A stretch of 64,000 nucleotides of DNA from Phycisphaerales bacterium UBA2421 (lineage in GTDB: Bacteria > Planctomycetota > Phycisphaerae > Tepidisphaerales > Tepidisphaeraceae): contig DDRH01000022.1 of the NCBI GenBank assembly GCA_002343075.1, positions 177,207-241,206 of the forward strand, read 5' to 3'. Positions 17,801 to 25,523 of this stretch are shown here, piece after piece. The notes below the pieces were generated by a model, which made no database searches, was not told where the DNA came from, and was given only the letters and a program-made list of their open reading frames with translations. The stretch's first letter is position 1. Each line of letters starts with the position of its first letter. The position numbers and the translations under genes are program-made.

Positions 17801-17914
17801 GAACGCCTCGAACGGCAGTTTTCGGGCCTCGAAAGCGCGCTATCCGGGTTGCAAAGCCAGCAGCAGAGTCTCTCGCGCATCCAATCACTCAACACCAACA
17901 ACAATGATCGCTAA
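14819..17914 (+). CDS. fliD: flagellar hook-associated protein 2 (filament cap) FliD, extra-long
   Basis: The N-terminal FliD domain (residues 1-120, GLVSGINSRDIIDQLISIE) and the C-terminal coiled-coil domain (about 940-1020, FLIEQQINRLIDPIDGL) identify the cap protein that guides flagellin polymerisation. At 1031 residues it is more than twice the usual length of about 450. The extra length comes mainly from flagellin-IN-type repeats starting near residues 148, 258, 373 and 485, each opening with LNGGxGV or a variant and ending in LTDxxG. A fifth copy near 830 interrupts the C-terminal FliD domain. The extra domains would form an elaborated outer ring of the cap. Its start follows the small upstream gene by seven bases without its own ribosome site. 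Confidence 0.93.
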   Translation: MARITSSVGLVSGINSRDIIDQLISIESRPKALLQSRVDNVNSQRTAYTELSTRLTSLRLSATSLKKISTFQNAKATTSDDGVITANASAGAAVGSYTFQVARLVTTQQAVSRGFADFTSAKVGPATGSQTVTIETGGGELTAENLLDELNGGNGVRRGAFRITDRSGNSSIIDVSGAVSLQDVLKKVNTSLDVAVRASLDGDQLVLTDQTGKTTNNFTVQDIGEGTTALDLGIVADVAAGTITGTDINSIGRGTRLDQLNDNRGVRTGGSGNDLSITLSDASTVEVSLLAARTVGDVIDTINTAGAGKVTASFDAGSNALKLTDNTGSGGITVAAVGTSRAAADLGLLGTGAGATLVGQEVLTTLGTVSLRSLNGGAGLTLGSLSIQNRSGTTTAVNLSGAKTVQQAIDTINAANAGVKAAVNRSGSGIQLTDTSGGSGNVVIGESGGTTAADLGLLGTFDASFGAIQGKNLQRQYVTESTLLSKYNGGRGVQAGKFRVTDSSGASSIVDLTQGTEVRLRDVISEINSRGLSITASINAKGDGLLLTDTGTGTVKIKVENVEGSTASDLGIETESASALSGENKIDGSLERTITLDNTDTLTTVQKKINDLSFGVSAQIINDGTAGTPYRLSISARGSGRDGRFVFDAGNSKLEVNTLVEAKDAAVFFGDATATQPLLVTSSKNQIAGVIRGVSLELTGTSEKPVTVSVSNTIDNVVEEITRFTTTFNELNAKIEDLTKFDTETNERGLLLGDSAIQQVQTQIFSVLNRSLPTGGQFRVLADVGIRVGPSSELLFDEDKFREAYGNNPDALRELFTRAPGGLTEGTSLSVLNKGKGINTAASGNDIRIVTRDGTAIDLSLAAATTVGDVVRAINTAGAGKLTATLNELGSAFQIKDNTTGSSPFVVSPLAGSSAAADLGISGTGVGGVLNGKAIELTQQQTVSGLGFLIEQQINRLIDPIDGLITRQNKTLEARTDQFESRIKALDTLIAGKRERLERQFSGLESALSGLQSQQQSLSRIQSLNTNNNDR

Positions 17915-17968
17915 CCCCGACAGGCGCGGGTCCCAGGCGGATAAGGTTGCATTTTGCACCCCCGGCTT

Positions 17969-17976
17969 GCCGATAG
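17969..17976 (+). promoter_or_regulatory. candidate sigma-28-like -10 element before fliS
   Basis: GCCGATAG at 17969-17976 matches seven of eight positions of the FliA -10 consensus. TTTGCACCC at 17953-17961 repeats the motif found upstream of the fliD block at almost the same distance. If used, the fliS leader would be about 25 bases. Confidence 0.45.
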
Positions 17977-18007
17977 CATAAACGTCGGAAATTGGCCGAC
18001 TGCGATC

Positions 18008-18466
18008 ATGAATTATCAAGCCGCCAACAATTACCTGAAAACCAAGGTTTTCACCGCAACCCCCGAGCAATTGCAGCTGATGCTCTATGACGGCGCGATT
18101 CGGTTTACAGACCAGGGCAAGTCCTCCCTGGAAAAGAAGGATTACGAAGGCGTCTACAACGCCCTGTCGCGGGCACAGAAGATTCTCACGGAGTTACAGT
18201 GTGGGCTGAAGCACGATGTCGCGCCGGAACTCTGCGGCAAGCTCTCGGCCCTGTACACCTTCGTGTTCCGCAAGCTGGTCGACGCGAGCATTCACCACCA
18301 GATGGAACCGATCGACGAAGCCCTGCAGATTCTGCGCTATCAGCGCGAGACTTGGGTGCTCCTGCTCGATCAACTCGGCAAGGCCAAGGCGGGCGTCGCG
18401 GCGACTCGGATCGACATGCCTGCACCGAACGAACAAATGGAACGTCAGTTGCGTATGACGGCCTGA
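18008..18466 (+). CDS. fliS: flagellar export chaperone FliS
   Basis: A 152-residue protein with the FliS signature: an N-terminal YLKTKVFTATPEQLQLMLYDGAI segment, four-helix pattern and LDxxAxIL-like helix (IDEALQIL). FliS caps the flagellin C-terminus in the cytosol until export. The start is ATG 18008; an upstream TTG at 17954 adds an unrelated stretch and overlaps the candidate promoter. It lies 93 bp after fliD, matching the common fliD-fliS order. No flagellin gene is in the window. Confidence 0.92.
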   Translation: MNYQAANNYLKTKVFTATPEQLQLMLYDGAIRFTDQGKSSLEKKDYEGVYNALSRAQKILTELQCGLKHDVAPELCGKLSALYTFVFRKLVDASIHHQMEPIDEALQILRYQRETWVLLLDQLGKAKAGVAATRIDMPAPNEQMERQLRMTA

Positions 18467-18484
18467 GCAGCCTTTCACGAACAG

Positions 18485-18540
18485 AAGGCGGGGGCCGGGA
18501 TTGACATCTTTGACGCGCCTCTGGGAACGGCCCTCGCCTT
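18485..18540. terminator. long hairpin between convergent fliS and tatD
   Basis: Arms 18485-18497 and 18528-18540 pair over 13 bases with one G-T wobble around a 30-base loop. It lies just after fliS and downstream of tatD on the other strand. There is no long T-run on either side, so a Rho-independent terminator function is only suggested. Confidence 0.4.
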
Positions 18541-18613
18541 TACTATACGTCTGGCCTCTCGATGCATCTAACTTTGTTTTGCTACGGAGCTTGTGCTGGA
18601 ACAAGAGTCACGT

Positions 18614-19378
18614 TTAGCCCGCCGGCCAGCCGAAAAAACGCTCTGCATTTTCTGTGGTAACTCGATCGACCTCGCCCAGCGGCACGTTCCAGGCGTTCGC
18701 CACGACCGCTGCGGTGTGAACCACCAGCGCGGGCTCGTTGATCTTCTGCGCGCGGAACGGCTCGGGCGAAAGATAGGGTGCATCGGTTTCCACCATGAGC
18801 CGGTCGCGCGGCGTGAGGCGCACGCACTCCCGAAGGGCGTCGTTTCGCTTGAATGTGATCGCGCCGGTGTAGCTGATCCAGAATCCGGCGGCCAGGATTC
18901 TGTTTGCTTCTTCAGCCGTGCCCGTGAAGCAGTGAAAGACAGCAGTCCTCTCAAACCCGCGCATCATCGCCAATGCATCGTCAATCGCTTCCCGGCAGTG
19001 AATGATCACATTGCGGCCGGTCTCGCTGGCAAGGTTCAGCTGAGCCTCAAAAAACCTCCGCTGCCGATAGACGGGCGCAAACTTGTGGTGATAATCGAGG
19101 CCCATCTCACCAAGCGCCACGACCGTCGGGTGAACCGCGAAGTCGCGGACGACGGCTACATCGCCGATTTCGGACTCGTGGCAATAGTTTGGGTGAATGC
19201 CGACAGCGCATCGAATGTTGGGGTTGGCTTCACATAGCGCGATCGCGGTGGTGGCGTCGCCGATGTCGGTGCCGATCGTCACCATCCGCTCCACCCCCGC
19301 GGCGCGGGCGCGGGCGAGCACTGCATCGAGCGGTTCGAGCAGCCGTGGGTCGGTTAAATGACAATGCGAATCGATCAT
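18614..19378 (-). CDS. TatD family metal-dependent deoxyribonuclease/hydrolase
   Basis: This 254-residue TIM-barrel protein has all metal ligands of the family: DSHCHL at the N-terminus, GEMGLDYH, IHCREA, HCFTG and ETDAPYL. TatD-type enzymes are 3'-5' exonucleases or quality-control nucleases in the cytosol. The ATG at 19378 starts exactly at the conserved MIDSHCHL; a longer reading to 19495 overlaps yraN and has an unrelated Arg-rich head. It follows yraN in the same direction with a 67-bp gap. Confidence 0.93.
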   Translation of the reverse strand: MIDSHCHLTDPRLLEPLDAVLARARAAGVERMVTIGTDIGDATTAIALCEANPNIRCAVGIHPNYCHESEIGDVAVVRDFAVHPTVVALGEMGLDYHHKFAPVYRQRRFFEAQLNLASETGRNVIIHCREAIDDALAMMRGFERTAVFHCFTGTAEEANRILAAGFWISYTGAITFKRNDALRECVRLTPRDRLMVETDAPYLSPEPFRAQKINEPALVVHTAAVVANAWNVPLGEVDRVTTENAERFFGWPAG

Positions 19379-19445
19379 GGCAGTAAAAACTGCGCGCCGG
19401 GGCGGCGGGTCGCGCCGCTTCTGAGCCTGGCTGGAAGCACACAGC

Positions 19446-19850
19446 TCAGAACGTCGCTGGAAATGCGTCGATGAGATGCTTGATCTGCGGCTCACGCCCC
19501 TGCGGCCACAGGATGCTCACCACGTCAAACCGCGCCGGCGGCCGGGGCACGCCGTATCGGCTCATGTACAACTTGGCCACCTTCGTAATCTGGTGCTGCT
19601 TGGTTTCGTTCACCTGCTCTTCGGGCGTGGCAATGGCGTCATCGGCGCGGGTCTTCACCTCGACAAACACCAGCGTGTTGCCGTCGCGCGCGATGATGTC
19701 GATCTCGCCGAGTTCCACCGCAAAATTTCTTGTGATGATGCGATAACCCAGTTCACGCAGATACTTCGCAGCGGCGTTCTCGCCACGGCGGCCGAGCGTC
19801 TCCTGGGGATCGATCTCGGTGGCGAGCATGTTTTTGAGCCACGTGAGCAT
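19446..19850 (-). CDS. YraN/UPF0102 family endonuclease-like protein
   Basis: A 134-residue protein of the UPF0102 family with a restriction-endonuclease-like fold. The catalytic pattern is visible as GENAAAKYL, GEIDIIARD and VFVEVKTR. The in vivo role is not settled; association with Holliday-junction or DNA processing has been proposed for the fold. The ATG at 19850 fits the family length; an alternative at 19889 adds thirteen residues. Confidence 0.9.
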   Translation of the reverse strand: MLTWLKNMLATEIDPQETLGRRGENAAAKYLRELGYRIITRNFAVELGEIDIIARDGNTLVFVEVKTRADDAIATPEEQVNETKQHQITKVAKLYMSRYGVPRPPARFDVVSILWPQGREPQIKHLIDAFPATF

Positions 19851-20016
19851 AAGACGGTGATACCGTAAATCGCCCACTCCGCCAAGCACCCGACAGAACG
19901 CCGTCGGTCGGGCGTGGTCGGCCGCCGCTCTGCATCGGCACCCGCTTCGCCCGACGGCGTTGCCTGGTAAACTCTCCGGTTTCGCGTTTTGGCACGCTCG
20001 TGTATCCTGCTGGTCG

Positions 20017-20664
20017 ATGAACGACGGACTCTCTCACCCTCCCCTCGGGCCGAATCCCGGCCAGCCCGGCGACGACAACACCATTTTTACGCAGAAGTTT
20101 CAGCATCAACCGGTCGGCGCACGGGTGCCGGAGAAAATCAAACAGGGTGTGCTGAGCACCGGCCAGTTGATTTTGGATACGCCAAAGGAGTTCATTATTG
20201 ACTTCCTGCAGTCTCTGGCGCGCCCGCCGCAGATTGTGGCGCGGGTGGTGATGGCTCCGCAGACGATGAACGAGTTCATCACGGCGCTGCGGGACAACAT
20301 CGGAAAATACACCGAGCGTTTCGGCCCGCCCCCGCCGTTGCCGGTGCCTCCCAATCAGCCCAAGCCGACGATTCAGGAGATTTACGAGCAGTTTAAGCTC
20401 CCGGAAGAGCTATGGAGCGGGCAATACTGCAACAGCGTGATGATCGGCCACTCCGCGGCGGAGTTTAGTTTTGACTTCATCACCGGCTTCTACCCCACCG
20501 CGGCGGTCAGCGCGCGGGTGTTTGTTTCGGCGCCGCATGCGCAGCGAATGGCAGACGCGTTTGCATCGGCATACCAGAACTTTGCCCGCCGACAGCAAAA
20601 TCCACCCGGCGGGCGCGGCCCCGCGGGGCCGACCGAACCGCTCCCGCCGCCTTTCCAGGGTTGA
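20017..20664 (+). CDS. tandem DUF3467 protein
   Basis: A 215-residue protein with two related modules. The first (about 40-105) has EFIIDFLQSLARPPQIVARV followed by a helix containing KYTERFG. The second (about 130-195) has CNSVMIGHSAAEFSFDF followed by VFVSAPHAQRMADAF. Each matches the pattern of DUF3467, a short domain of unknown function normally present once per protein. The ends are Pro/Gly-rich. It is divergent from yraN and 31 bp before a methyltransferase. Confidence 0.75.
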   Translation: MNDGLSHPPLGPNPGQPGDDNTIFTQKFQHQPVGARVPEKIKQGVLSTGQLILDTPKEFIIDFLQSLARPPQIVARVVMAPQTMNEFITALRDNIGKYTERFGPPPPLPVPPNQPKPTIQEIYEQFKLPEELWSGQYCNSVMIGHSAAEFSFDFITGFYPTAAVSARVFVSAPHAQRMADAFASAYQNFARRQQNPPGGRGPAGPTEPLPPPFQG

Positions 20665-20695
20665 CGCCCGGATTGGGGCTGCCTATTTTCTGGAA

Positions 20696-21376
20696 ATGTC
20701 CCAATCCGTGCTGCCCACGCAAGCAGGCTACGACCGGTGGTCGCAAATCTACGACGCCGACGAAAACCCACTTATTGAACTGGAAACGCAGGTGATGCGA
20801 CAGTTCATCGGCGATGTTGCAGGGCGAACCGTGCTCGATGTTGGATGCGGGACCGGCAGACACACCTCGGCGGTCGCAGCGGCCGGCGCGAGGGTGACGG
20901 CCATCGATTTCTCGCGGGGCATGCTCGACCGTGCGCGGGCCAAGCCGGAATGCCGCGATGTCACGTTCCTGACTCACGACCTGTCGCAGACGTTGCCTTT
21001 TCCTGATGGAACGTTCGATGTCATCGTCTGCGGGCTTGTCATCGATCATATCTCCACACTCAAGGGGTTGTTCGGCGAGATGCAGCGCGTCGGCAAGCCT
21101 GGCGCGCGGGCCGCGATTTCAGTCATGCACCCGGCCATGGAATTGCTCGGCGTTCAGGCTCGTTTCACCGATCCTGCAACCGGTGCAAAGATTGCCTGCG
21201 GCACCGCGCAGAACGCTACGAGTGATTACGTCACGGCAATCTGTCACAGCGGGTGGTACATGGCTGAGATGATTGAGCGCGCGGTGGATGACGCAACCAT
21301 CGCTGCCTGCCCGCGCGCCATCAAATATGCGGGGTGGCCGATGTTGATGGCATGGCGGCTATTGAAGAAGTCGTAG
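20696..21376 (+). CDS. class I SAM-dependent methyltransferase
   Basis: A 226-residue Methyltransf_11-type enzyme. Motif I is TVLDVGCGTGRHT at about 45-57, motif II ends in TAIDFSRGML, and motif IV is FDVIVCGLVIDHI. The substrate is unknown. The ATG at 20696 begins just before the conserved YDRWSQIYD segment that is typical of this group; upstream in-frame sequence overlaps the DUF3467 gene in another frame. Confidence 0.88.
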   Translation: MSQSVLPTQAGYDRWSQIYDADENPLIELETQVMRQFIGDVAGRTVLDVGCGTGRHTSAVAAAGARVTAIDFSRGMLDRARAKPECRDVTFLTHDLSQTLPFPDGTFDVIVCGLVIDHISTLKGLFGEMQRVGKPGARAAISVMHPAMELLGVQARFTDPATGAKIACGTAQNATSDYVTAICHSGWYMAEMIERAVDDATIAACPRAIKYAGWPMLMAWRLLKKS

Positions 21377-21419
21377 CGACGAAATTTCTCTTGATTCTTT
21401 GCAACACAATTGTTCTGCT

Positions 21420-21770
21420 ATGCGCGATATGGTTGCTGAACCTGCTGTCCAGCCAGAACAACAGCGAGAACGAAGAGGCTCCACTGAGCGGCGGGTGAAG
21501 AAACTGCCGCCGTACAATGTCGTGCTCATTGACGACGACGATCACACTTATCCGTATGTGATTGAGATGATGGGCGCGTTGTTTGGCTATCCGGCTGAAA
21601 AGGGCTTTTTAATCGCCGACGAGGTGACGCACACCGGTCGCGTGATTGTGCAGACAACACACCGCGAGCTTGCTGAGCTAAAGCGTGATCAGATAACGGC
21701 TTATGGCGCAGACTGGCGCGTCGCCTCGTGCCGCGGTGCCATGACCGCCGTCATTGAGCCCGCGGGGTAG
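21420..21770 (+). CDS. clpS: ATP-dependent Clp protease adaptor ClpS
   Basis: A 116-residue protein with the ClpS core: PYNVVLIDDDDHTYPYVIEMM, then GRVIVQTTHRELAELKRDQI and a terminal TAVIEPAG. ClpS delivers N-degron substrates to ClpAP or ClpCP. The N-terminal 30 residues are charged and disordered-looking, as in other ClpS proteins that use this tail for delivery. The start is ATG 21420; ATG 21429 is possible. No clpA or clpC gene is in the window. It lies 43 bp after the methyltransferase. Confidence 0.92.
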   Translation: MRDMVAEPAVQPEQQRERRGSTERRVKKLPPYNVVLIDDDDHTYPYVIEMMGALFGYPAEKGFLIADEVTHTGRVIVQTTHRELAELKRDQITAYGADWRVASCRGAMTAVIEPAG

Positions 21771-21934
21771 TCGGCAGCACGATTCTTCGCAAGATTTGTC
21801 ATTTCCGATAATATCCATGTTGCGGCGGTCGATCCGCCTATACGCTCCGACCGACAACGGATTGCACCACTCCGGCGGGAAAGTCGTTCGACGGAATGGC
21901 CGAACTTTGACATAGCTGTCGTCTATTCTCTCGG

Positions 21935-21953
21935 CCGGCGCGCGTTGCGCCGG
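21935..21953 (+). terminator. GC-rich hairpin before the polysaccharide operon
   Basis: CCGGCGC and GCGCCGG pair over seven bases around a five-base loop and are followed by AAAATTTT. This is a plausible intrinsic terminator for the clpS unit, although it lies 165 bp past the clpS stop and the T-run is short. Confidence 0.4.
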
Positions 21954-21989
21954 AAAATTTTAGACGATCAGGCCATGTCAGGAAGTACG

Positions 21990-22003
21990 CGCAAATGTTT
22001 GCG
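21990..22003. promoter_or_regulatory. CGCAAA-TG-TTTGCG dyad upstream of the polysaccharide operon
   Basis: A perfect six-base-arm dyad lies 59 bp upstream of the GTG start of the first polysaccharide gene. Its size and place fit an operator for a dimeric regulator, but no second copy was found nearby. Confidence 0.35.
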
Positions 22004-22061
22004 ATACCTCTCCTTATGACAGAATCCGTATTTTGCCGCCCGACAAGGGTGGGAGACTCGC

Positions 22062-24176
22062 GTGAGCAAGGGTGAGACATTTCTAATCCGCCGGACCAGC
22101 GGTGAAAAGCCGGCCGAACTCATTCGCGTCCCCGACGAACTTGTCGTCCTCGCCGGGCAGCAACGCCGCGCCGCGGAGGATGTCGCGATCCAGCCGACCG
22201 CGCGCGACTTTCTGTTTGTCCTGTTCCGTCATCTCCCGAAGTCGATCATCTTCTTTTGCACCGTTTTCGGGCTTGCCCTGCTAGTCGCTATGTTCATGCC
22301 CAATAGCTACCAAAGCTCGGCGGCGCTACTCGTGAGGCTGGGGGCGGAGAGTATGCTGCCCGATCCGAGCGTGCAGATCGGCAAGGCGGTCGTTGCACCA
22401 ATTCAAAGCCGGCTGGCGGAGATCAATACCGAACTGCAGATCCTTCGATCGCGCGAGGTGGCAGAAGTTGTCATCGGCAAACTCGGCGCGGCGCGCATTC
22501 TCAACGCCGCACCCGCGTCGAGTGCTGCAATTGATCGAGACGCACCAGAGACGCGCGCCGCCATTCTGCAGATTGATCGTAAGCTGCAGGTGGAAGTCGA
22601 GCCGGACTCAAACGTGCTCAAGATCACATACGAAGCGAAGGACCCACTCGTGGCGCGCGATGTTGTTGCGGCCTACACTGACGCATTTAAGTCAGTCCGG
22701 GCAAAAGTTTACCGCAACGCGGCGACTGCGGCGTTCTTCGGGGGGCAGGAAGAGTCGGTCCGCAAGGCGATCGAGGGGCTGGAACGAGAAATCAAGACCT
22801 TAAAAGACGCCACCGGCGTAGCCGACCTGGAAGAACAGCGCCGAGTGCTGATCAGCCGCGCGGCGGGAATTCAGTCGGAGATTGACGCGCTGCGACGGCA
22901 GCTTGCAGCGATCAATGCCATGCCCTCGCATCCCGGCCAGCAACGGTTGCAGACACTCCTCTTGCAGCAAAATGAGGCAAGCGACGCAATCCGGCGGCTG
23001 AACGATGTCACCGGCAAGCTACAACAACTCGAACGCGAGCATGGCGTGAAGTCGGACACGTTCAAGCAATATGCAGCGATCGCACAGCAGGCCGAGGTCG
23101 AGCAGAACATGGCCGACGGCTCGCTTAGCAATATCAGCACTGTGCAAGCTGCCAGCACGCCGCTCAAGCCGAGCAAACCCAACCGGCTGCTCATCCTGGG
23201 CGTTGGCCTGTTCCTGGCGCTATCCGGCGGGCTGGGGTTGGCATTTGTGGCCGAAGCGATCGATCACAGCATCAAGCGGCCGGAAGATCTGGCAATGCTC
23301 GGTATTCGGAGAACGGTTTCAGTGCCACTGATTGCAGCCCTGCGAAAGGCGGCCCCTAAATCCGAACCCTTGCCAACGACCAAGGCTGCCGAGGTCGTCA
23401 TGCAGACGCGAGAGGGCTTCTCCGCCGGGCCTTGGACTGCGCCCGGTGGTGGCAATGGTGTTGACTCGTTAAACGTGCTGGCGCAAGCGCCAGTTGTGAG
23501 TTGGTTTCACGACCTACGTCAAGGCGTCCGCCGGCTTGCGGAGCAAGTGCTCACGGGCACAGCGATCGACGGCTCGACCCCCCGCGTCATCGCGTTCATC
23601 GGTGGACGCCCTGGTGAGGGCGCGTCAACCATCGCCGCCGCCACGGCGGCCCTGCTTGCGGAGCGCGCCCAGCTTGATTCGCCCGCGGCCGATTCTCGCA
23701 CTTTTGGCGAGGTGCTGCTGATTGATGCCGACCTGCACGCCCCAACGCTGCACAGGCAACTTGGCGTTGAGCTTTCCCCCGGGTTAACCGACTGGCTGAG
23801 CGATCCAACCTCAATCCAGACGCCACTTGAAGCAACGATCAAGGCGGCACCGGTGGACGGCCTGCATGTTATGCCAGCCGGTGCGCTGCGCGGCGGCGCT
23901 CTGACGCCGAATCGACTGAAGCGGCTGATCGATGTCGTCGCGCCGAACTACCAGTTTGTGGTCATCGATCTGCCCTCCGTCGATGAAGCCCCCGAAGCCG
24001 CCCGCCTCGCCGCGGTCTGCGACGGAAGCGTCTGGGTCGTGCAGGCAGAGGTTCTCCGCAAACAGGCCGCCATCGGCCTTCTGACCACGCTACAGGAAGC
24101 CGGCGTGCATGTCCTGGGCGCGGTGTTAAATCAGCGAACTTATCCCGTGCCCGAGTGGCTGTACGAGCGTGTTTAA
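22062..24176 (+). CDS. Wzz/BY-kinase-like polysaccharide copolymerase with degenerate Walker A
   Basis: This 704-residue protein has a Wzz domain starting near residue 45 (a membrane segment, SIIFFCTVFGLALLVAMFM), long periplasmic coiled coils (about 215-350) and a second membrane segment (about 375-395). A cytosolic BY-kinase-like ATPase domain spans about 510-700. Walker A reads GGRPGEGAST near 514-523: the usual lysine is alanine. Walker A' (LLIDADLHAP) and the Walker B strand (FVVIDLPS) remain. There is no C-terminal tyrosine cluster. It probably sets chain length without normal kinase activity. The start is GTG 22062 with GGGAG upstream. Confidence 0.88.
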   Translation: MSKGETFLIRRTSGEKPAELIRVPDELVVLAGQQRRAAEDVAIQPTARDFLFVLFRHLPKSIIFFCTVFGLALLVAMFMPNSYQSSAALLVRLGAESMLPDPSVQIGKAVVAPIQSRLAEINTELQILRSREVAEVVIGKLGAARILNAAPASSAAIDRDAPETRAAILQIDRKLQVEVEPDSNVLKITYEAKDPLVARDVVAAYTDAFKSVRAKVYRNAATAAFFGGQEESVRKAIEGLEREIKTLKDATGVADLEEQRRVLISRAAGIQSEIDALRRQLAAINAMPSHPGQQRLQTLLLQQNEASDAIRRLNDVTGKLQQLEREHGVKSDTFKQYAAIAQQAEVEQNMADGSLSNISTVQAASTPLKPSKPNRLLILGVGLFLALSGGLGLAFVAEAIDHSIKRPEDLAMLGIRRTVSVPLIAALRKAAPKSEPLPTTKAAEVVMQTREGFSAGPWTAPGGGNGVDSLNVLAQAPVVSWFHDLRQGVRRLAEQVLTGTAIDGSTPRVIAFIGGRPGEGASTIAAATAALLAERAQLDSPAADSRTFGEVLLIDADLHAPTLHRQLGVELSPGLTDWLSDPTSIQTPLEATIKAAPVDGLHVMPAGALRGGALTPNRLKRLIDVVAPNYQFVVIDLPSVDEAPEAARLAAVCDGSVWVVQAEVLRKQAAIGLLTTLQEAGVHVLGAVLNQRTYPVPEWLYERV

Positions 24177-24179
24177 CTC

Positions 24180-25523
24180 ATGGCCACATCTTCACAAGCT
24201 GTACCCACCGACGAAGGCCGCCGGCCCCTGCGGGCCGTCATGCGCGTCTTTTTCACACTCGGCGATCAGGCCATTGTCAGTGCCACGAGTTTTCTATCGG
24301 GCATGATCGTCGCCAAGGCCACGAGCAAAGAGCAGTTCGGGCTTTATGGGCTGGGATTTACGATTGTGTTGATCGCGACCGAGCTGCAATCGGCGCTCAT
24401 CTCCACGCCCCAAACTGTCTTCGGTCCACGATACAGCGGCGATCGCAACAGCCAGTTTCAGGGCTCGATGCTCTTGAAGTTGCTGATGCTCGCCGCGTTC
24501 AATGTGACGATCCTCCTTATCGGCGCGGCCCTGGCCCAGACCGCCGGGAAGCACGACATCGCGCGAATGCTCGCGGCCATCGCGGTTAGCGTGACATCGA
24601 TGCACCTCGGGTTGTTCGTTCGCGTCACCTGTTTTGCACATCTCAACTCAATTGGCGCGTTTTTTGTCGATCTCGCCACCGCAACGCTTCAATTGGCAAC
24701 CTTACTCACCCTCTGGCACTACGGCGTACTCGAAGCCTGGACGGCGTGGCTTGCCATTCCGCTGGCGGCGTTTCCATCCGCGGTGGTGTTCCTGCTCTTC
24801 TGGCGGACGCACTTGCGCATCACCCGTGCCGGCGCGAAAGAAGACTTTCACATCACCTGGCTGCAGACGCGATTCGTCCTTGTCAGTAGCCTGATGTGGA
24901 TCCTCGGCATGCACATTTACGCCTGGTTGATCGAGTTTTTCGCCGATCGTGAAGGCGTGGCGGAGTGGACCGCATGCCTCGCCATCGCCGCGGTGGGAAA
25001 TCCGCTGATGTATGGCATGATGAACATCCTCGGCCCGCAGATCGCACATCGTCATCAAAGCCTTCCTTCAGTGGCATTTCGCAGATACATGTGGCTCGCG
25101 TCGGCGGCGTTCTTCGTGGTGATGGCGGGGTTTGCCGTCACCGTCACGGTGCTGGCCGACTGGCTCATGCTGCACATTTACACCCCGGAGTATGTGGGTC
25201 ACACCGCGATTGTCGCCATGATGGCATTTGGCTTCGCGGCCCGAGTGCCGGGCTTCGTCGCTTCCAGAGGGCTTTTTGCGCTCAACCGGGCGGACCTCGA
25301 ACTGTTGAACAACATCGCCCCGCTAGTCGTACTCGCGGGGCTGGGCATTTTCCTCACCTACCGATATCACGTTGCCGGCGCGGCGTTTTGCCTGCTGTTG
25401 GCACAAGTGATTGGTTCGATCACCCGACTGATCTGTTTTGAGTCGTGCATGAAAGCGGAGTCGCAACTGCGAGAGTCAGCCCCGACTGCCCCGCTGGCCG
25501 TTACCGCGGGAGCACAATCGTGA
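24180..25523 (+). CDS. polysaccharide flippase-like membrane protein (MOP/Wzx superfamily)
   Basis: A 447-residue protein with about 12 hydrophobic segments and the oligosaccharide-flippase layout. The N-terminal helix pair includes DQAIVSATSFLSGMIVAKA, followed by FGLYGLGFTI, a pattern typical of Wzx-like proteins. It would move lipid-linked repeat units across the inner membrane. It starts three bases after the previous stop and overlaps the following gene by four bases (GTGA), so the genes are translationally coupled. Confidence 0.85.
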   Translation: MATSSQAVPTDEGRRPLRAVMRVFFTLGDQAIVSATSFLSGMIVAKATSKEQFGLYGLGFTIVLIATELQSALISTPQTVFGPRYSGDRNSQFQGSMLLKLLMLAAFNVTILLIGAALAQTAGKHDIARMLAAIAVSVTSMHLGLFVRVTCFAHLNSIGAFFVDLATATLQLATLLTLWHYGVLEAWTAWLAIPLAAFPSAVVFLLFWRTHLRITRAGAKEDFHITWLQTRFVLVSSLMWILGMHIYAWLIEFFADREGVAEWTACLAIAAVGNPLMYGMMNILGPQIAHRHQSLPSVAFRRYMWLASAAFFVVMAGFAVTVTVLADWLMLHIYTPEYVGHTAIVAMMAFGFAARVPGFVASRGLFALNRADLELLNNIAPLVVLAGLGIFLTYRYHVAGAAFCLLLAQVIGSITRLICFESCMKAESQLRESAPTAPLAVTAGAQS

